Shown piece after piece: positions 10,820 through 21,871 of a stretch of DNA of 60,000 bases. The DNA is from Bolinopsis microptera (Eukaryota > Ctenophora > Tentaculata > Lobata > Bolinopsidae). The stretch spans positions 13,122,169 to 13,182,168 of the forward strand of contig NC_087072.1 of NCBI RefSeq assembly GCF_026151205.1, in the 5' to 3' direction. Every line of letters starts with the position of its first letter. Within the stretch, counting starts at the first letter, position 1. Made by a program: the position numbers and the translations under genes. The notes below the pieces were generated by a model that was given only the letters and a program-made list of their open reading frames with translations, ran no database searches and was not told the DNA's origin.

Positions 10820-13800
10820 TTAATTATCAGACAAGCTAAACTTGAACATTTCATAAATCCACCAACATATGGCGGTTGAGGGTGCGATTGTTAACACTCG
10901 GGGAGCCCAGCCCTTGAAATAACCGGTAGGACCGGCCACACGGTATATCGTCGTTAGACCGTTTGTTAATCCTCTTATGGCCGGTTGTTTGGTGTCCGAT
11001 ATCTGAAAAAGATAAGGCTGTTTTTAGGTTCAGGATGTGAATATTACGAGGATATCGCATATAATTTCGTTATATATTGATAAAACTAGTGTAAGGCTAG
11101 GTTGGATATTAGTATCATTGAATCACAATGTAAGATGTGTGATATACACGAATAATATGGCTGAAGTTAGGTAACAGTAAACAGTTACAAGTACTGTTAG
11201 TTAAACTCCAAAGTAACAGCTCCATACCGTGGGTTGGGTGTTGAGAAGGGTTTTACACACGTCCAGTGGTGTGGTGATAACAGCAGCTAAGCCACCAGCC
11301 ATCCCCCCGCTTACAATGTGTATCAGTGGTCTGAGAGGGTTTCTGTTATCTGATGATTGGCAAAAATGCAAAACAGAAAGTCCGGAATATAAGAACTGAA
11401 TTAGGTTATCTGTTCCAGTTTAATTACAGAAATTATCAACCTGTATTCGTTGCTAGGATTGAGGTATCGCTTTATCCGCTCGTACGCCATGAAATGTACG
11501 CACTGCTGAGGTACATTCATACAAATCTGCGTACCGTACGATCTGTAAAACGAACGGACACCCTCATCCTTCCACATCGACTTGGAACACTGCCAGCTCG
11601 ACTTGTAGGTTGACTTTAACTTCTGCATCCTCTGCTTAACGGCTGTAATTAATGTACTTTAGTTCTTGTGGTATTTTTAGAAACCAGATATTGATTCAGC
11701 AGCCGTTATTCGAGTTAGAATAGGAAATACAAGTTGAGAAATTGCGGAGAAGCATAGCAATGCTTGTTTCTACAAAGTTAAAATAGGTACGTACGTAGCG
11801 CGCACGCAATTTTCGTGGGAAAATACCACGAAATAGCCAAAATCGGTAGACCGTCAATAAAAGTGTGACTGAATTGCCATTACGTGCAGTGACGCAATTA
11901 GGTTTCAGTTTCTAGTTTCTACGCCCATAATTTTTAAACAACATAACTGAGCGTTGCAGGGAAAAGCTTTGGAGTGCTTCGTTCGTACAAAAATTACGTA
12001 AAGTCTCTTGAGGGTATTAAAGAATTCGCCCTGAAACTTCCACGTGCCAAAAAAGTCAACGTTACTCGAAAAAGTGAACTGCTTGCCACGAACACAGTGA
12101 TCACAAAATCTATACTAATATTAAACATAATTAATAACTCACCATCAACTGGGGTCATAACTGCATCGTGAACAAGCGAGGCTCCTCCGCCAGCAATCAC
12201 TGAAAATTGTGATATAAAGAAAATGTCATGGTATGACGGATTTAACGGATCAAGTGGATGTGAAATTATTGTCAAGATCATAACGAATAATTTCTGCCTA
12301 AAAGCCGTCATTTTCATCGCCTACATATATATATATGTAATATGTATGTAGATATTAGTTTTCCTCATAGTACAAAATGACAAGAAATTAGATACATTTA
12401 GTCTAGCACCCTGTACATTTAGTCTAGCACCCTGTACATTTAGTCTAGCACCCTGTACATTTAGTCTAGCACCCTGTACATTTAGTCTAGCGCCCTGTAC
12501 ATTTAGTCTAGCGCCCTGTACATTTAGTCTAGCACCCTGTACATTTAATAGACAACTTCCAGATTACTTCTACCGAACTTCTTGGAACTATCACTAAACA
12601 TATCACCCGCTGGGGACTAGCAGGACAGTAATCTGGACAGCCAACCGAGCTTGACAGCCAAGTTGCCAGCCATTCGGGGAAGGCAGCGGCACCATGCCAG
12701 CAATTCGGGGAGTCACCACAATTTGAAGGTAGAAATCGTTTATATTGTAAGCTAAGGATATTTCTTGGCTGTTGGATACTGAGCTGTGGGGGGAGGGGGG
12801 GGGGGGGCAGCCCCATTTTTGCTTATGCCCATTTAACTAAAAGTTGAGGAATTAATTGGTCGATACCAATCAATACCCATGCACATTGCACATTTGACTA
12901 AAAATTTGGGAATAAATTGGCATGAGTTTGCCCCCCCCCCCCCCCCGGCCCCACCCCCAAAGAAAAAAAAAGACAAATCCATATATTGGAAAACTTACTG
13001 TGTCCCATCATGTTATTCCGTCCCAACTTAGTGCCCATATATCTCTTGGAAGCCTCGTAAGAAGCGAAGTAAGCTCCGTGAGCAGGTCCCGCACAGGTAA
13101 ACACCACGGGCATCCCGCGCCACAAACTCCGCATACCCTCAGTTGCCAGGATGGACCGGAACGCGTTGAGCATTGAAGTGTAGCGCATTTCTATCGGCGT
13201 GGTGACTGCCATCATACGAGTCTGTAAATAAACAAGGAGATGTTATAATTATGTTACTTCTGCTAGATATGTCAACTTACACAGCTTTAAACCAGGATCA
13301 AATCCTCGCATCATGCCTTGACCACCATTTCTCAAAAGTCACACTTTCTGTGGTACACCCTGTATAGTGTATACACACATTGTACCATGTTAGCTGGTAA
13401 TATTTAACTGGCAAAGTTACCATCAAATGTAAATGTACACACCACATGACATGAGACAAGCACGATATTTATACAATCTCCTATAAAACCTGTCTAAAAC
13501 GGGTCCCACCGCTAAATTATCATGTTTTCAGTATTTCGTAAGATTTGAGTTGCATACCTTGATGAGATCGACAGGGTACATGGCACAGTGTTCAGCGATA
13601 CCGGCTGTACACCCAGCTGCTACGTGTACCATACTGTTCTCTGTTGGTAAATCCTCGTACTGGTCATCCGACTCTACAAACTTCTCTGTGGACAGGTGTG
13701 TTAATGTGTGTACTGTGTAGAGTGCTGTGTGTACTGTGTAGTGTATATACAATATGTATATATGTTATGTATAGCATAGTACTGTCATTATGTAACTTTT

Positions 13801-14097
13801 ATTACTGTTTATGTGCAACAAATTTGATCAAATTCAACATATTATGGTTAACTCAGGTTAACAAGAAGCTAACTTCTGGTTATTGACGTGTACTATTGTT
13901 ATAAATAGTTAAATCTCACCTATGAAGCTGTGGACAGTGTCGGGTATCTGGAACTGGTGAGGATGGTGATTTGTTTGATTGAGGGAATGTTGGATGGAAT
14001 TGTCTGTTCGGTTGTCGGCTGTTTTGCTTCTGTCCGCTGCTGTGTGTAGCTGTATGTTCTCCGGTGATAAGGACATGGACACTCGCGAAACTGCCAT
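10820..14097 (-). CDS. SLC25A37/28-like: Mitoferrin, mitochondrial iron carrier (SLC25A28/37 type), 7 exons
   Basis: Exons 14097-13920, 13685-13558, 13221-12999, 12199-12143, 11642-11441, 11342-11228 and 11002-10820 splice in phase (1086 bp) into 361 residues. Three mitochondrial-carrier repeats are visible with their PxD signatures: YPVDLIKTRM, TPVDAVKQRM and [13 protein letters not shown]. Mitoferrin-specific stretches include [51 protein letters not shown] and [24 protein letters not shown]. The protein carries iron across the inner mitochondrial membrane for heme and Fe-S synthesis. About 60 N-terminal residues before the first repeat are Ser/Thr/His-rich and poorly conserved. The third repeat reads [25 protein letters not shown], where vertebrate proteins have GIQARVIYQMPSTAISW. 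The start is the first in-frame ATG. The intron 12200-12998 carries tandem and G/C-capped repeats; the gene is otherwise intact. Confidence 0.95.
12393..12548. repeat. 21-bp tandem repeat in a mitoferrin intron
   Basis: Seven full units of about 21 bp (TACATTTAGTCTAGCACCCTG) plus a partial one, with only A/G variation at one position. The near identity suggests recent expansion. Confidence 0.95.
12787..12955. mobile_element. Short G-run/C-run bounded candidate element
   Basis: In the same mitoferrin intron a long G-run near 12787-12808 is followed about 125 bp later by a C-run near 12930-12945. Just inside both ends lie diverged direct copies of a segment like ATTTAACTAAAAGTTGAGGAATTAATTGG. 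The layout (G-run, module, direct copy of module, C-run) resembles the larger capped elements further right, but no 10-bp array or clear target duplication is seen. Confidence 0.3.
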
Positions 14098-15189
14098 AAC
14101 TAGCAAGGAATTAGGTTATTAGGGTAACTAACAAGGAAATCAATTTAATATGATCAATAGAGTCCAATTATATAATGTGTATTATATTGTATATGTTAAA
14201 AAATGAATTGTAACTAGCATTTAGAAATTGAACAGTGTAATACGGTGAGACATGACACAGCAAATCCCGGATAAAATACTAGTCGAATAAACTTAATTTC
14301 AGAAATTACAAATTTCAGAGATTCACAAAATATAATACCATAATACCTTCACTCATGATGACTGCGTACGGAAACGCATGAACACAGCGAGGGCTAGTCT
14401 AGAGTGCAGCACGAAATTTAAGGTAAGCTATCATGTATTTGCCGAGGGTATCATGTATTCTGGAAGTAAGTTGACATTTCAACTGTTGAAAACCTCTTTT
14501 CTCATTTAGTCACGTGGTCAATCTGTCACGTGAGGGGGGGGGAGGTCACGTGACATTATATTGAGTTTGTACTGGGATATAATATCTTGGACGTGTGCCC
14601 ACGCCCACACGTATTATTGTGAAATTTTCATTATCTAAAAACCTCCGTGCGTGACAGTTATCGGAAAACGGAATAACTTTTAATTGACAGTTCAGTATGA
14701 AGGTATTATGTGATATTATATGGTGCATTTAATGGTGCATGGTACTATGTCATACAGTGAAGAAGGACAGGAGCTGAGTTTGATAAATTTCTTCGGAGAC
14801 TAATCAAGAGTTATCATGTCGGAAGTGTCCGGGATCTCGCACAAATAATTCCCGGAAGATATTATAATACGTACAGTGTACACATAAAACTTTACTCCAT
14901 GCCGGTCTTGAACCAGTTATTCCTTTTGTTTGATTTGCATGATCGTATTATTATATCAAAAGATAATTATTTATATGAACTGTTTAAAAAAAAAGAAATT
15001 AAGTATGTCATTGAATTAATTTTATTTTCAAAAATTGTCATTCTAAAATAAACGGCATGAACTAAAATAAACTTCAAAATTTGTCCAGAATATGTATTTG
15101 ATCGTTTCTTATTAATAAAAACAGCAAAATGTTTTATGAAATACTTCAAAAATAAAAAACCTCAACTACGACAAAGTTACAATGTGTAG
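14098..15189. other. Mitoferrin 5' region and spacer
   Basis: About 1.1 kb between the divergent 5' side of mitoferrin and the 3' end of BTB copy A. It contains the mitoferrin promoter by position, a G9 tract near 14527 next to repeated CACGTGA motifs (14511-14550), and otherwise AT-rich DNA. No coding exon is recognised. Confidence 0.5.
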
Positions 15190-16842
15190 TTAAATCACGA
15201 AGGCGATAAACCGGTATCTATTATCATCAACTAATTTTATCCAGGAATTCCACAAAATAAGTTCGTCATTTCCCCTCACTAAGTTTTCAAAATTAGTCTC
15301 CCTACTTTCAGTACAACATCCGTAATACATACAGCCCCAAAACCACGCTGATCTCGATGGTTCACAAGTGGGTTTACCTGACCATGTAATAGGAAATATG
15401 TTGGACACATCGCCATTCGGCTTCCTTCTTTCGATAGCGAAATGTAATTTGGGCAGTTGATCTAAAGGTTCTTTTAAGGAAGCCCATTTCATGGTGAAGG
15501 AGTCAGGGTTCTGCCCTCTCATCGCTGTAGTGGACAAGAGACACTGCAGATCAGCAAATTTAGGGTCGTTGATCGTAAACACAACATTCATATCTTTTTT
15601 AAATATCTCCTCAACGAACTCAGAGCCAAAGTATTCTCTTGTCAAAGCATGCGAAGTCCCTACACCTTTGATAACAAGTTTGTTGCAGTTTTTTAAAAGC
15701 TCACAAAATTTTGTACATCCCGGAGAACCTGAATTCACAAAGAGTTTATTGACATATTTATAATCAACATTTTTCCATCTTTTTTGTTCTTTGATTATAA
15801 CCAACTTTTCAATAACTGACTCGTTAACAATATCACCTATGGAGTTGAAGGTTCTGAACCAGATACCATCAATTAGTTTGTAAAGGTTGTCAACCGTTTC
15901 ACTTGCAACTAACATATCAATCGCACCATTCAACTGAGTGGGACCCAAAAACGGCGCAAAACAAGCCATGGTAACTGGAGTCATGGTAACTGTAGCCATG
16001 GTAACTGGAGACAACTCTCCCACTCCAATCGCTTTGTTGCGAGATGTATTTTGTTTAAGCTTCCCTAAAATAACCTGATAATCCTCTTTTTTAACATGAT
16101 CTACATTTTCCAGCAAAGAGAATAGTTTCCTGTGTATATCTGGTCTCATTTCGTGACAAGAGCTCATATCCAAATTCGCGAACAAGTATCTGCTATTCTC
16201 ATCAAGGACCAACTTCTCTTCTTTCTCAAAATGAGCAATCAGAATCTCAACTAAGACATGGACATCTGTCTTTACAATATCTATACAAGCATCAATCTGT
16301 ATTAAAGTGGAAGCAGATAAATCAGACAAGTACTGGTTTATGAAGTTATCTCGTATTGTAACTGAGATAATGTTCATTTTCTTTACCACCAAGTTCAGGA
16401 AATCTCTTTTCTTCAGAGCAGATAGCAGGTACACAGCCTCCTCTACAGCAAACAACATATCAGGGTAGCTACTCTCACTGTCTAGTTTATCCAGATAGGA
16501 TACAAAATACTCCTCACATCTGGCAACAAGCCAGCTCACATTGAACACAACACTCATTTTGTTCACATCTCTGAAGTTACCCAGGTTCAAAGCCTCCACT
16601 TCTCCCGTGTAGGAAGCCTCAATAAAACAGTCCACTGCCTCCCTGCTGAAGTCATTAGCTTCAAGTGACGTCAGGTGAAGGTCTGTGGTCAGGTCATCAA
16701 TAACAGGGCTGTTCAGGGAGAGTATGATAGAGTTAGCCTTGATCTGCAGTCCTTGTTGGAGGTTGAAGGTGAGGTTACCGTGACTTGGTGCTCCGATGTG
16801 GTGTCTACCAAAATCTGCTGGTACACAAACTTTGGGGGCCAT
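15190..16842 (-). CDS. BTB-domain protein, tandem copy A (intact)
   Basis: Single-exon ORF of 550 residues starting MAPKVCVPADFGRHHIG. Residues about 15-125 form a BTB/POZ-type fold: LTFNLQQGLQIKANSIILSLNSPV, FSREAVDCFIEASYTGEV and NVSWLVARCEEYF match the usual order of a ligand-facing strand, the 'I-x-A-x-x-x-L-x-x-x-S-P-V' helix and the Y-T-G turn. Residues 130-270 are helical and may correspond to a BACK-like segment. The C-terminal 250 residues are an unrecognised domain conserved in the paralogs (GIWFRTFNSIGD..., ITWSGKPTCEPSRSAWFWGCMY, FENLVRGNDELILW). There are no Kelch repeats. BTB proteins often form dimers and Cullin-3 adaptors; here that is inference. The linker (around residue 280) holds VTM repeats coded by a GGTAACTGGAGTCAT-like array absent from the other copies. 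Most diverged of the four. Confidence 0.85.
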   Translation of the reverse strand: MAPKVCVPADFGRHHIGAPSHGNLTFNLQQGLQIKANSIILSLNSPVIDDLTTDLHLTSLEANDFSREAVDCFIEASYTGEVEALNLGNFRDVNKMSVVFNVSWLVARCEEYFVSYLDKLDSESSYPDMLFAVEEAVYLLSALKKRDFLNLVVKKMNIISVTIRDNFINQYLSDLSASTLIQIDACIDIVKTDVHVLVEILIAHFEKEEKLVLDENSRYLFANLDMSSCHEMRPDIHRKLFSLLENVDHVKKEDYQVILGKLKQNTSRNKAIGVGELSPVTMATVTMTPVTMACFAPFLGPTQLNGAIDMLVASETVDNLYKLIDGIWFRTFNSIGDIVNESVIEKLVIIKEQKRWKNVDYKYVNKLFVNSGSPGCTKFCELLKNCNKLVIKGVGTSHALTREYFGSEFVEEIFKKDMNVVFTINDPKFADLQCLLSTTAMRGQNPDSFTMKWASLKEPLDQLPKLHFAIERRKPNGDVSNIFPITWSGKPTCEPSRSAWFWGCMYYGCCTESRETNFENLVRGNDELILWNSWIKLVDDNRYRFIAFVI

Positions 16843-17300
16843 TGCTGAGCAGTTTAAACATTAGATAATTCACTTCTCATATGTTTTGAAGAGATCAGAT
16901 AATTTTAGTGTAAATAAAGAACTGTAAGACATCAAATTCTAAGCCATGATTCTGAGTATTATTGCTCGCTTTCGAGAGCTTCTTAAATTGTTTGATATGA
17001 ATTTTACCTTTCATGAATATTGAAACCTAGATGAATTTGATGTTTTACTGTTTCAGAGTATATACAAATTATGATATACCTAAGAGTTTGGGTGCCATTG
17101 ATGAGTAATTCAAATATCTATACCCTATAGGAAAGTGTACTATTTTATTAAACTTTAATGCATCAGAAAGCAGTTAAGATATCGAATGACCATAGTTTAT
17201 ATACTTATACAGATAATTAATAATGTAATAAAATCCGAAATAGATTCAATGAATTATTATCAAAGCATTTAAAAACAATAAAAAAATTCATGTAAATATG
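16843..17300. repeat. Upstream segment of the BTB repeat unit (copy A)
   Basis: DNA just upstream of copy A recurs upstream of B (20098-20560), C (26420-27001, interrupted) and D (38286-38520, partial). Shared words include GAATTTGATGTTTTACTGTTTCAG, a CCTAAGA..GGGTGCCATTGATGAG stretch and TTATACAGATAATTAATAATG. The duplicated unit therefore includes the 5' flank, and presumably the promoter. Confidence 0.85.
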
Positions 17301-18678
17301 ACTTTATTATAAAACAAATGTTTATAACTCAAAAAAAAAAACAATCAGTTGAAGGATCCTACTATAATTCCGACCAATGTCTTCCTCATTTTCAAATTGT
17401 TTTTATCACTCCAAACATAACCCACCACCATCTCATGGTCACAAGTGGTTACCGACATGATGAAATGTACTCCATCTCTCAAGCAATGAATTTGGCTTAC
17501 AGCTTTAGAGCCCATTCATGAAGGATAGTGTACTTATGGCAACATAGCACAAATTGGACTAAACAACTTTACTTTAAACCTAAAACAATATTCTGAAAGA
17601 TCAAGTCCAATGTCATTCGTTTAAATCAAAATTGTCAGGATATCAATATGATATTTTATCATTTTGTCTTTACACTCAACCCTACAACTAGATTAAGTTA
17701 AAACCATTATGAAAGACCGTTCATTGACAATATTGAAAAGAGACAAAAAGGAAAGTGTCTGGTTTATGTATGTACGGATCTCCCCGCTTTAAATTTAGCA
17801 ATATATATCTTTTTAATATATTCCAGGATATTTTGGTATGTCTTCACAAGTATATCAACCAAAAGTATGTTCGCCCTCAATGAAGCACAGATGACACCTA
17901 TTCAAAGCAAACATAGTGCAAATGCATGTTATACTAAATAGTTATTTTAACAGTAATTTTTCTTCGGCAAAGAGCCACCTCTACAGCAACACTTGGTGCC
18001 TTCTGTTATTATGAGATAGGATAAAAATTAATCAACAAGCCATTAACACAACACATTGTCAATTTAGACTAAACCATGGACCAAAATCCATGTCTGGTTA
18101 TATGACAGTAGTTATACAATAGGAGAGTATGTAAAGCTATGCTCTGTTGTGAAGTGGGTTCGGACTTCCATTGTGCACATGTGGACAAACTTGGGCATTA
18201 GCATTTAAACATATAATCATTCAATTTAGTCAATAATTATTAATAAGCTGTACACAAATCTAACTTCATTATGCCTTTCGATAAATTTAAGATTCCTTCA
18301 TAATTGAATAATAATGTTTTATTGGTAAACAATTATACATTTGCCTTTTAACAATATTAACCCTAATACATTATTAAATTGCACAGTTAAATGAACCTGT
18401 AAATAACAAAATATATTATAATCGAGATATTCACCTTATCAATTAACCACCATAGATACAAATACCCATGTTAAAATTTGATATTTATATAATCATTAGA
18501 TACTCATAAAAAACATATTCATGAGGTTAACCAAAATGGTTTTAACCACATGTGGCACAATACCACACAATTCCTACCGACACAGTTTTTCGCACCAATG
18601 ATAAACATACTCAACATCAATTTAATCTCCAATCAAAATAATTTAGAAAGTAACATTTCAATTCTTGATAAAAGTCAA
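17301..18678. other. Spacer between BTB copies A and B
   Basis: AT-rich, no gene recognised. The part 18040-18640 has repeated TTAACCAC/GGTTAA words, like the larger segment at 28475-30343, so it may derive from the same repetitive element. Confidence 0.4.
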
Positions 18679-20097
18679 TCAAAAGAGAACAGATTTGCTT
18701 CTGCATAATTGAGAGGGTGTAACTAATATCAACAAAGTCAAGATTATCAATCCGGAACTTAAGGTCGCTATCTTTCTTGAAAATCTCTCGATGAACTCCT
18801 CTGCCGAGTTATACTCTCTACTGGAAGCATGAAATGTGTTACCTCTTCTTGTAACAAGTCTCTTGCAGTTCTTCAGAAGGTTTAAAAACTTATCACATTG
18901 AGGAAGTTCTGATACAACAAATAACCTATCGACATATTCGTAATCAACATTTTTCCATCCATTCCGTTCTTTGATTTTAGCCAATTGTTCCAAAGTTGAC
19001 TCGTTAACAGTATCGCCATGGCATAGCCGTAGTCTTAACCAAATGCCATCAATAAGTTTGTACAGATTATCAACCATTTGGCTGGAACTCAATATCTCAA
19101 TCACATCTCCCAATGTTTCCCTAGGTTTTACATAGGGACTGAACGAGGCCAAGGCAACTGTTGAGAAAGGTCCCAGATGTGTTGCCTGATTTACAAGGGT
19201 CGACCGAGGGCAGGATTTACCACCGAGGCCGAGGAAATTTTGCTTCGGTAAAACCGAAGCCGAGGTCGAGGACTCGGTCGACCCTTGCTGATTTAGGGCA
19301 GTATTTTGTTCGAGTTTCCCCAAAAGAAGGTTGTAATCCTCTTTTTTAATATTATCAACACTTTCCAGCACAGAGAAGAGCTTCCTGTGAATTTCAGGTT
19401 TTTTTTCATAACAGAAGCTCAAATTCAAATTCTTGAAAAGGAGTCGGCTATTCTCATCTAGGTTCACCATATCTTTCTTCTTTAAATGAGCAATCAGTAT
19501 CTCAACTAAAACATGGACATCTGTCTTTACAATATCTATACAAGCATCAATCTGTATTGAAGTAGAAGCAGATAAATCAGACAAGTACTGGTTCATGAAG
19601 TTATCTCGTATTATAACTGAGATAATGCTCATTTTCTTTACCACCAAGTTCAGGAAATCTCTTTTCTTCAGAGCAGATAGCAGGTACACAGCCTCCTCTA
19701 CAGCAAACAACATATCAGGGTAGCTACTCTCACTGTCTAGTTTATCCAGATAGGATACAAAATACTTCTCACATCTGGCAACAAGCCAGCTCACATTGAA
19801 CACAACACTCATTTTGTTCACATCTCTGAAGTTGCCCAGGTTCAAAGCCTCCACCTCCCCCGTGTAGGAAGCCTCAATAAAACAGTCCACTGCCTCCCTG
19901 CTAAAGTCCTCAGCTTCAAGTGAGGTCAGGTGAAGGTTTGTGGTCAGGTCATCAATAACAGGGCTGTTCAGGGACAGTATGATAGAGTTAGCCTTGATCT
20001 GCAGTCCTTGTTGGAGGTTGAAGGTGAGGTTACCGTGACTTGGTGCTCCAATGTGGTGTCTGCCAAAATCTGCTGGTACACAAACTTTGGGGGCCAT
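18679..20097 (-). pseudogene. BTB-domain gene, tandem copy B (truncated, frameshifted)
   Basis: Opens like the other copies (MAPKVCVPADFGRHHIG) and keeps the BTB and middle parts. Near 18790 it has one base fewer than copies C and D in the stretch coding for EEFV..IFKKDSD. The frame shifts there and the ORF ends after 472 residues in unrelated sequence. Even in the right frame the homology stops near 18700, so roughly the last 100 codons (the ITWCGKPTC...WCWGYIWF region) are lost. It also carries an in-frame 102-bp insertion in the linker (see 19194-19287). The N-terminal BTB domain could still be made as a shortened protein; decay is the simpler reading. Confidence 0.8.
19194..19287. mobile_element. 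94-bp hAT-like miniature element inside BTB-B coding sequence
   Basis: Terminal inverted repeats CAAGGGTCGACCGAG / CTCGGTCGACCCTTG bound 94 bp. They are flanked by an 8-bp direct repeat CTGATTTA (19186-19193 and 19288-19295). Copy C has the empty site (CTGATTGA once). An 8-bp target duplication and a CA..TG end are typical of hAT-type elements. 94 + 8 = 102 bp, so the reading frame is kept and 34 residues are added. Copy D has the same insertion with a degraded far end (about 34845-34915). Confidence 0.85.
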
Positions 20098-20591
20098 TGC
20101 TGAGCAGTTTAAACATTAGATAATTCACTTCTCATATGTTTTGAAGAGATCGGACAATATTAGTGTAAATAAAGAACTGTAAGACATCAAATTGTAAGCC
20201 ATGATTCTCAGTATTATTGCTCGCTTTCGAGAGCTACATAAATTGTTTAATATGAATTTTACCTTTCATGAATATTGAAACCTATATGAATTTGGCCAGC
20301 GAATTTGATGTTTTACTGTTTCAGAGTATATAACAATTGTGATATACCTAAGATTTTGGGTGCCATTGATGAGTAATTCAATTATCTATAGGAAAGTGTA
20401 TTATTTTATCAAACTTTAATGCATCAGAAAGCAGTTAAGATTTAAGATATCGAATGATCACATGCACAGTTTATATACTTATACAGATAATTAATAATGT
20501 CCGAAGTATAATTTCAAGCACTGTATTCAATGAATCAAAACAGCCCAAATTTAGAATATTTTAAACAGAATATACAGAAATTACCATTGAA

Positions 20592-21821
20592 ATGAAATAG
20601 AGCATTTATATCCCGCTTATATCAACAACCAATATTATTAAAAATAAAAATTGCCGACTTCAAAGCGGCTGGCGGTGTGACAAAAGTGATAATTTAAACT
20701 CCAGAATGCATGTATATTCCCAATAAATGTAAAGTATAAGAGTTCATACAAAAGGCCAAAAAAATATGTAATATCTATTTTATTAAATAAGAAATAAACT
20801 ATTAATATTATATCTCACTCATCTTTCTCACAAATTTTACCAGTCCTGATAAAATAATGTTTATTAGGATTTTCCGTGACCTTCCTCTTCAAATCTAGAA
20901 CCAACTGTTTATGTACTGCACGCTTCTCTGGCGACCGATCCGGTGAAACAAAGACAGTTTTGAAACACTGAGACAGTCTGAGTTCTTTAGCTTTAACCAG
21001 TATCTGATGAACGGTGCTAGAGCTTCCAAATGATACTTTGACAGCTCTATGTTTTTCAGCAGCTTTATTCCCAATTCGAGCAGCTTCGAAGCGTGGCTTC
21101 TCTGCCATTTGTTCAAACACATCACAAATTTTATCACCAAGTTTCTCTCCTGCATCCTCCTTGAGACCAAAAATCAACACATTTCTGCTGCGATCCTCTT
21201 CAGCTACCACATTCTGAACAACTTTCTTAAAATTCTCTGCCGTGAAAGTGGAGGCAGAGCTGGGGGAATTTTTTGACACAGCAGCACTGTAAGACTTAAT
21301 CTCAGCTTGAACATTATTTTCTACAGCGGTTTTAACAGTTCTCTGGACTGATTCTAGATCTTTAGTCTTAATGTCCAAGAGTTCCCCTTGCAACTGAATA
21401 ACTGATTTCTGAGCTTTAATCATGTCACTTTTCATTTCTTCAAGTTTTGTTTTCGCTTTTAGAAAGACTTCCTTATATGCAACAATACCCTTAAACCCAT
21501 CAAAAAGGTGCTTTACCACAACGTCCTTGTATGGTTTCTTAAACTTGTCTAATGTTATATGACTATCTTCATCACAGTCTATTGTCTTCATCACTTCCTC
21601 AACCCAACAACCAAGATCATTAGCAACATCAGTAAACATGTCCAAATATTTATATGACCACATTGTAGAGTCAAAGTCCACATTTCCCATAATGTATTCA
21701 GAATTGTATAGCAGCAGACACAAACTAGCAGCTAAGTCGTCGTTAAATTGTAGCGATAAGAGATGAGATAAGAGAGCTCAATAATGAACACGTAACAAAA
21801 CTATACACTACACACATTGCA
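20592..21821 (-). mobile_element. LINE-derived insertion carrying a lone ORF1
   Basis: Compared with the matching junction before copy D (33965-33992), where ATTACCATTG runs directly into TATAAAATTAAGTGAAC, about 1.23 kb is inserted here. The insert starts after ATTACCATTG and ends with CACATTG. Its 3' end on the minus strand resembles the tail at 57805-57840 (GCGGGATATAAAT). It carries the ORF1 described next and no reverse transcriptase. Confidence 0.7.
20815..21690 (-). CDS. Non-LTR retrotransposon ORF1-type protein
   Basis: 291 residues from the first ATG (21690). The N-terminal part (about 1-80) is unrecognised. Residues 80-150 are a coiled coil (KAKTKLEEMKSDMIKAQKS, LQGELLDIKTKDLESV). 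The C-terminal part has the layout of LINE ORF1 RNA-binding proteins: DRSRNVLIFGLKED (first strand of an RRM-like fold), ARIGNKAAEKHRAVKVSFGS, then TVFVSPDRSPEKRAVHKQLVLDLKRKV. Such proteins bind LINE RNA and chaperone target-primed reverse transcription. The frame is intact, so insertion is recent or the ORF has been kept. It is not joined to an ORF2; the nearest, 30364-33255, has lost its 5' part. Confidence 0.78.
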   Translation of the reverse strand: MGNVDFDSTMWSYKYLDMFTDVANDLGCWVEEVMKTIDCDEDSHITLDKFKKPYKDVVVKHLFDGFKGIVAYKEVFLKAKTKLEEMKSDMIKAQKSVIQLQGELLDIKTKDLESVQRTVKTAVENNVQAEIKSYSAAVSKNSPSSASTFTAENFKKVVQNVVAEEDRSRNVLIFGLKEDAGEKLGDKICDVFEQMAEKPRFEAARIGNKAAEKHRAVKVSFGSSSTVHQILVKAKELRLSQCFKTVFVSPDRSPEKRAVHKQLVLDLKRKVTENPNKHYFIRTGKICEKDE

Positions 21822-21871
21822 TAAAATTAAGTGAACAATATTTGATTACTTAAAATTATCGTATTGGTTTA

